Origin: Pseudovibrio sp. Tun.PSC04-5.I4
GTDB lineage: Bacteria > Pseudomonadota > Alphaproteobacteria > Rhizobiales > Stappiaceae
Length of the DNA stretch: 64,000 nucleotides
Reading direction: 5' to 3'
Assembly: GCF_900104145.1 (NCBI RefSeq)
Contig: NZ_FNLB01000006.1
Coordinates: 207,001-271,000, forward strand
This document shows positions 62,629-64,000 of the stretch, one piece after another (the first letter of the stretch is position 1; every line of letters begins with the position of its first letter). The translations under genes and the position numbers were made by a program. The notes under the pieces were generated by a model that saw only the letters and a list, made by a program, of their open reading frames with translations, was not told where the DNA came from and searched no databases.

Positions 62629-63882
62629 TCAGTGTGCCACAGCAGCAGCTGCTGCCTCGTCGATCAAACGACCTGTCTCAAATCGAGAAAGCGTAAACGG
62701 TGCGTTGATTGGGTGTGGTTCATCATTTGCAATAGTGTGGGCGAAGACATGAGCCGAACCCGGAGTGGCTTTGAACCCGCCTGTGCCCCAGCCGCAGTTG
62801 AGGTAAAGCCCGCTGACAGGGGTTTTGCCCAAAATTGGCGAACGATCGGGCGTTACATCTACTATACCGCCCCACTTGCGCAACATGCGCATGCGGCGGA
62901 ACACCGGGAACACCTCACATATCGCCGCGAGTGTATGCTCAATGAGTGGCAGGCCGCCGCGCTGGGAGTAGGAGACATACTGGTCAGTGCCAGAGCCTAT
63001 GACCAACTCGCCTTTATCGGATTGGCTGATATAGGCATGGACTGTGTTGGACATGACCACGCCGGGGAAAATCGGCTTAACCGGTTCAGATACAAGTGCT
63101 TGAAGCGGGTAACTTTCCAGCGGTAAACGAACGCCGGCTGTATCCATAATCACAGAGGTGCCACCTGCTGCAGAAATGGCAATCTTCTTGGCTTTTACAA
63201 AACCGCGTGCTGTTTCCAAGCCATTGACGGCACCGTCTGGACCACGACTGATGGAAAGAACCGGACAGTTCTGCACAATATCAACACCGCGCGCTGCAGC
63301 AGCACGGGCATAGCCCCAGGCCACCGCATCGTGACGGGCAGTTCCCGCCCGCTGCTGAAAGGCAGCGCCGACGACTGGGTAACGGGCGTTTGGTGAAATG
63401 TTCAGCGCTGGGCATTTCTCTTTGGCTTGCTCGGTGGTCAGCCATACATTGTCTACGCCGTTGAGGCGGTTAGAATGGATGTGACGCTTAAAGCTTTGCA
63501 TATCATGCACATTGTGCGCCAGCATCATCACGCCGCGCTTGGAGAACATGACGTTGTAGTTCAGCTCCTGACTGAGACCATCCCACAGATCGACTGCGTG
63601 ATCATAAAGCCGTGCGCTCTCATCATACAAATAGTTGGAGCGGATAATGGTGGTGTTGCGTCCGGTATTGCCACCGCCTAGCCAGCCTTTGTCAATGATG
63701 GCCACATTGGTGATGCCGTGTTCTTTGGCCAGGTAATACGCGGCTCCCAAACCGTGCCCGCCAGCACCAACTATGATGACATCATATTCATCTTTCAGCT
63801 GTGCATCTGGCCATTGCGGCTCTACATTTTTGTAACCGGTAACAGCTCCTTTCAGGAGCGAAAGCGCGGAAAATCTGGACAA
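62629..63882 (-). CDS. soxB: Sarcosine oxidase beta subunit
   Basis: 417 residues from a TTG start at 63882, chosen because GAGGAGG lies 7 bases before it and the protein then begins SRFSALSLLKGAVTGYKNVE as in SoxB homologues; the frame stays open to 63972 but without a ribosome site. The FAD motif is VIIVGAGGHGLGAAYYLAKE, and the covalent-FMN and active-site region NTGRNTTIIRSNYLYDESA is present, as is GWGTGGFKATPGSAHVFAH near the end. It oxidises sarcosine to glycine. Confidence 0.92.
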   Translation of the reverse strand: MSRFSALSLLKGAVTGYKNVEPQWPDAQLKDEYDVIIVGAGGHGLGAAYYLAKEHGITNVAIIDKGWLGGGNTGRNTTIIRSNYLYDESARLYDHAVDLWDGLSQELNYNVMFSKRGVMMLAHNVHDMQSFKRHIHSNRLNGVDNVWLTTEQAKEKCPALNISPNARYPVVGAAFQQRAGTARHDAVAWGYARAAAARGVDIVQNCPVLSISRGPDGAVNGLETARGFVKAKKIAISAAGGTSVIMDTAGVRLPLESYPLQALVSEPVKPIFPGVVMSNTVHAYISQSDKGELVIGSGTDQYVSYSQRGGLPLIEHTLAAICEVFPVFRRMRMLRKWGGIVDVTPDRSPILGKTPVSGLYLNCGWGTGGFKATPGSAHVFAHTIANDEPHPINAPFTLSRFETGRLIDEAAAAAVAH

Positions 63883-63970
63883 GGCTACCTCCTCGGAATT
63901 CAAGGTAGTTTGCTCGCTCTGAAATATCATGTATGGTATATTTGCGAAATCAACGAGTATATATGCGTCC

Positions 63971-64000
63971 ATGACAGCTCGAAAAGCTAAGGGAAAGCCA
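63971..64000 (+). CDS. Possible start of a divergent gene, cut by the window end
   Basis: An ATG at 63971 opens a frame MTARKAKGKP that runs off the window. It is divergent from soxB with an 88-bp spacer, the usual position for a regulator gene (for example GntR). Ten codons are too few to identify it. Confidence 0.3.
   Translation, partial: MTARKAKGKP

Overview
The window looks like part of the chromosome of a marine or host-associated alphaproteobacterium, possibly close to Pseudovibrio or other Stappiaceae/Rhodobacterales relatives. This is inferred from moderate GC, several TRAP transporters, a roseobacter-style ectoine catabolic operon and a complete glycine-betaine demethylation pathway; no rRNA or other phylogenetic marker is present. 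No rRNA, tRNA, CRISPR or phage genes were seen. Almost everything is catabolic: modules of transporter, enzymes and regulator, separated by decaying IS3-family insertion sequences.

Region by region: (1) 1-2.7 kb holds a TRAP small subunit (cut by the window edge) divergent from a GntR regulator, a RidA-like deaminase and a creatininase-family amidohydrolase. (2) 2.77-4.5 kb holds two degenerate IS3 elements. (3) 4.7-16.3 kb is a LacI-controlled locus. A leftward acyl-CoA operon (CoA-transferase, enoyl-CoA hydratase, metallo-beta-lactamase-fold hydrolase, 3-hydroxyacyl-CoA dehydrogenase) faces a rightward set: LacI regulator, TRAP transporter with broken P and Q subunits, a solute-binding protein without signal peptide, an SDR and an idonate-dehydrogenase-like MDR enzyme. 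(4) 16.5-17.5 kb holds IS remnants. (5) 17.5-27.7 kb is a sulfate-ester module: LysR, Cys-type sulfatase, TctCBA transporter (tctA frameshifted), a SulP permease split by an intact IS30 element, and an anaerobic-type sulfatase maturase with a SEC-C tail.

(6) 27.7-32.3 kb is a small AT-rich island between two internally deleted IS3 remnants. It carries a clavaminate-synthase/TauD-like oxygenase (frameshifted), an opine-dehydrogenase-family enzyme and an EamA exporter. This resembles a stripped-down opine metallophore locus (compare CntM and CntI of staphylopine/pseudopaline systems) without the nicotianamine-synthase-like gene, and it is the best candidate here for an undescribed system. (7) 32.3-46.8 kb is a full ectoine/5-hydroxyectoine import and degradation cluster (uehABC, usp, eutABCE, doeX, ssd, atf) with eutD, an ArgE-like deacetylase and a GntR regulator on the opposite strand. 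(8) 47.3-48.6 kb encodes a tandem DsbA/HCCA-isomerase-like protein. (9) 48.6-63.9 kb covers glycine betaine to glycine: BCCT carrier, GbcAB, a dimethylglycine-dehydrogenase-type flavoprotein, the SoxBDAG sarcosine oxidase, PurU and a GbdR-like AraC regulator.

Together the intact modules describe an organism that imports osmolytes (ectoines, betaine) and uses them as carbon and nitrogen sources. The older accessory modules (TRAP, Tct, SulP, oxygenase) each carry a stop, frameshift or insertion, so either decay or sequencing error must be considered there.
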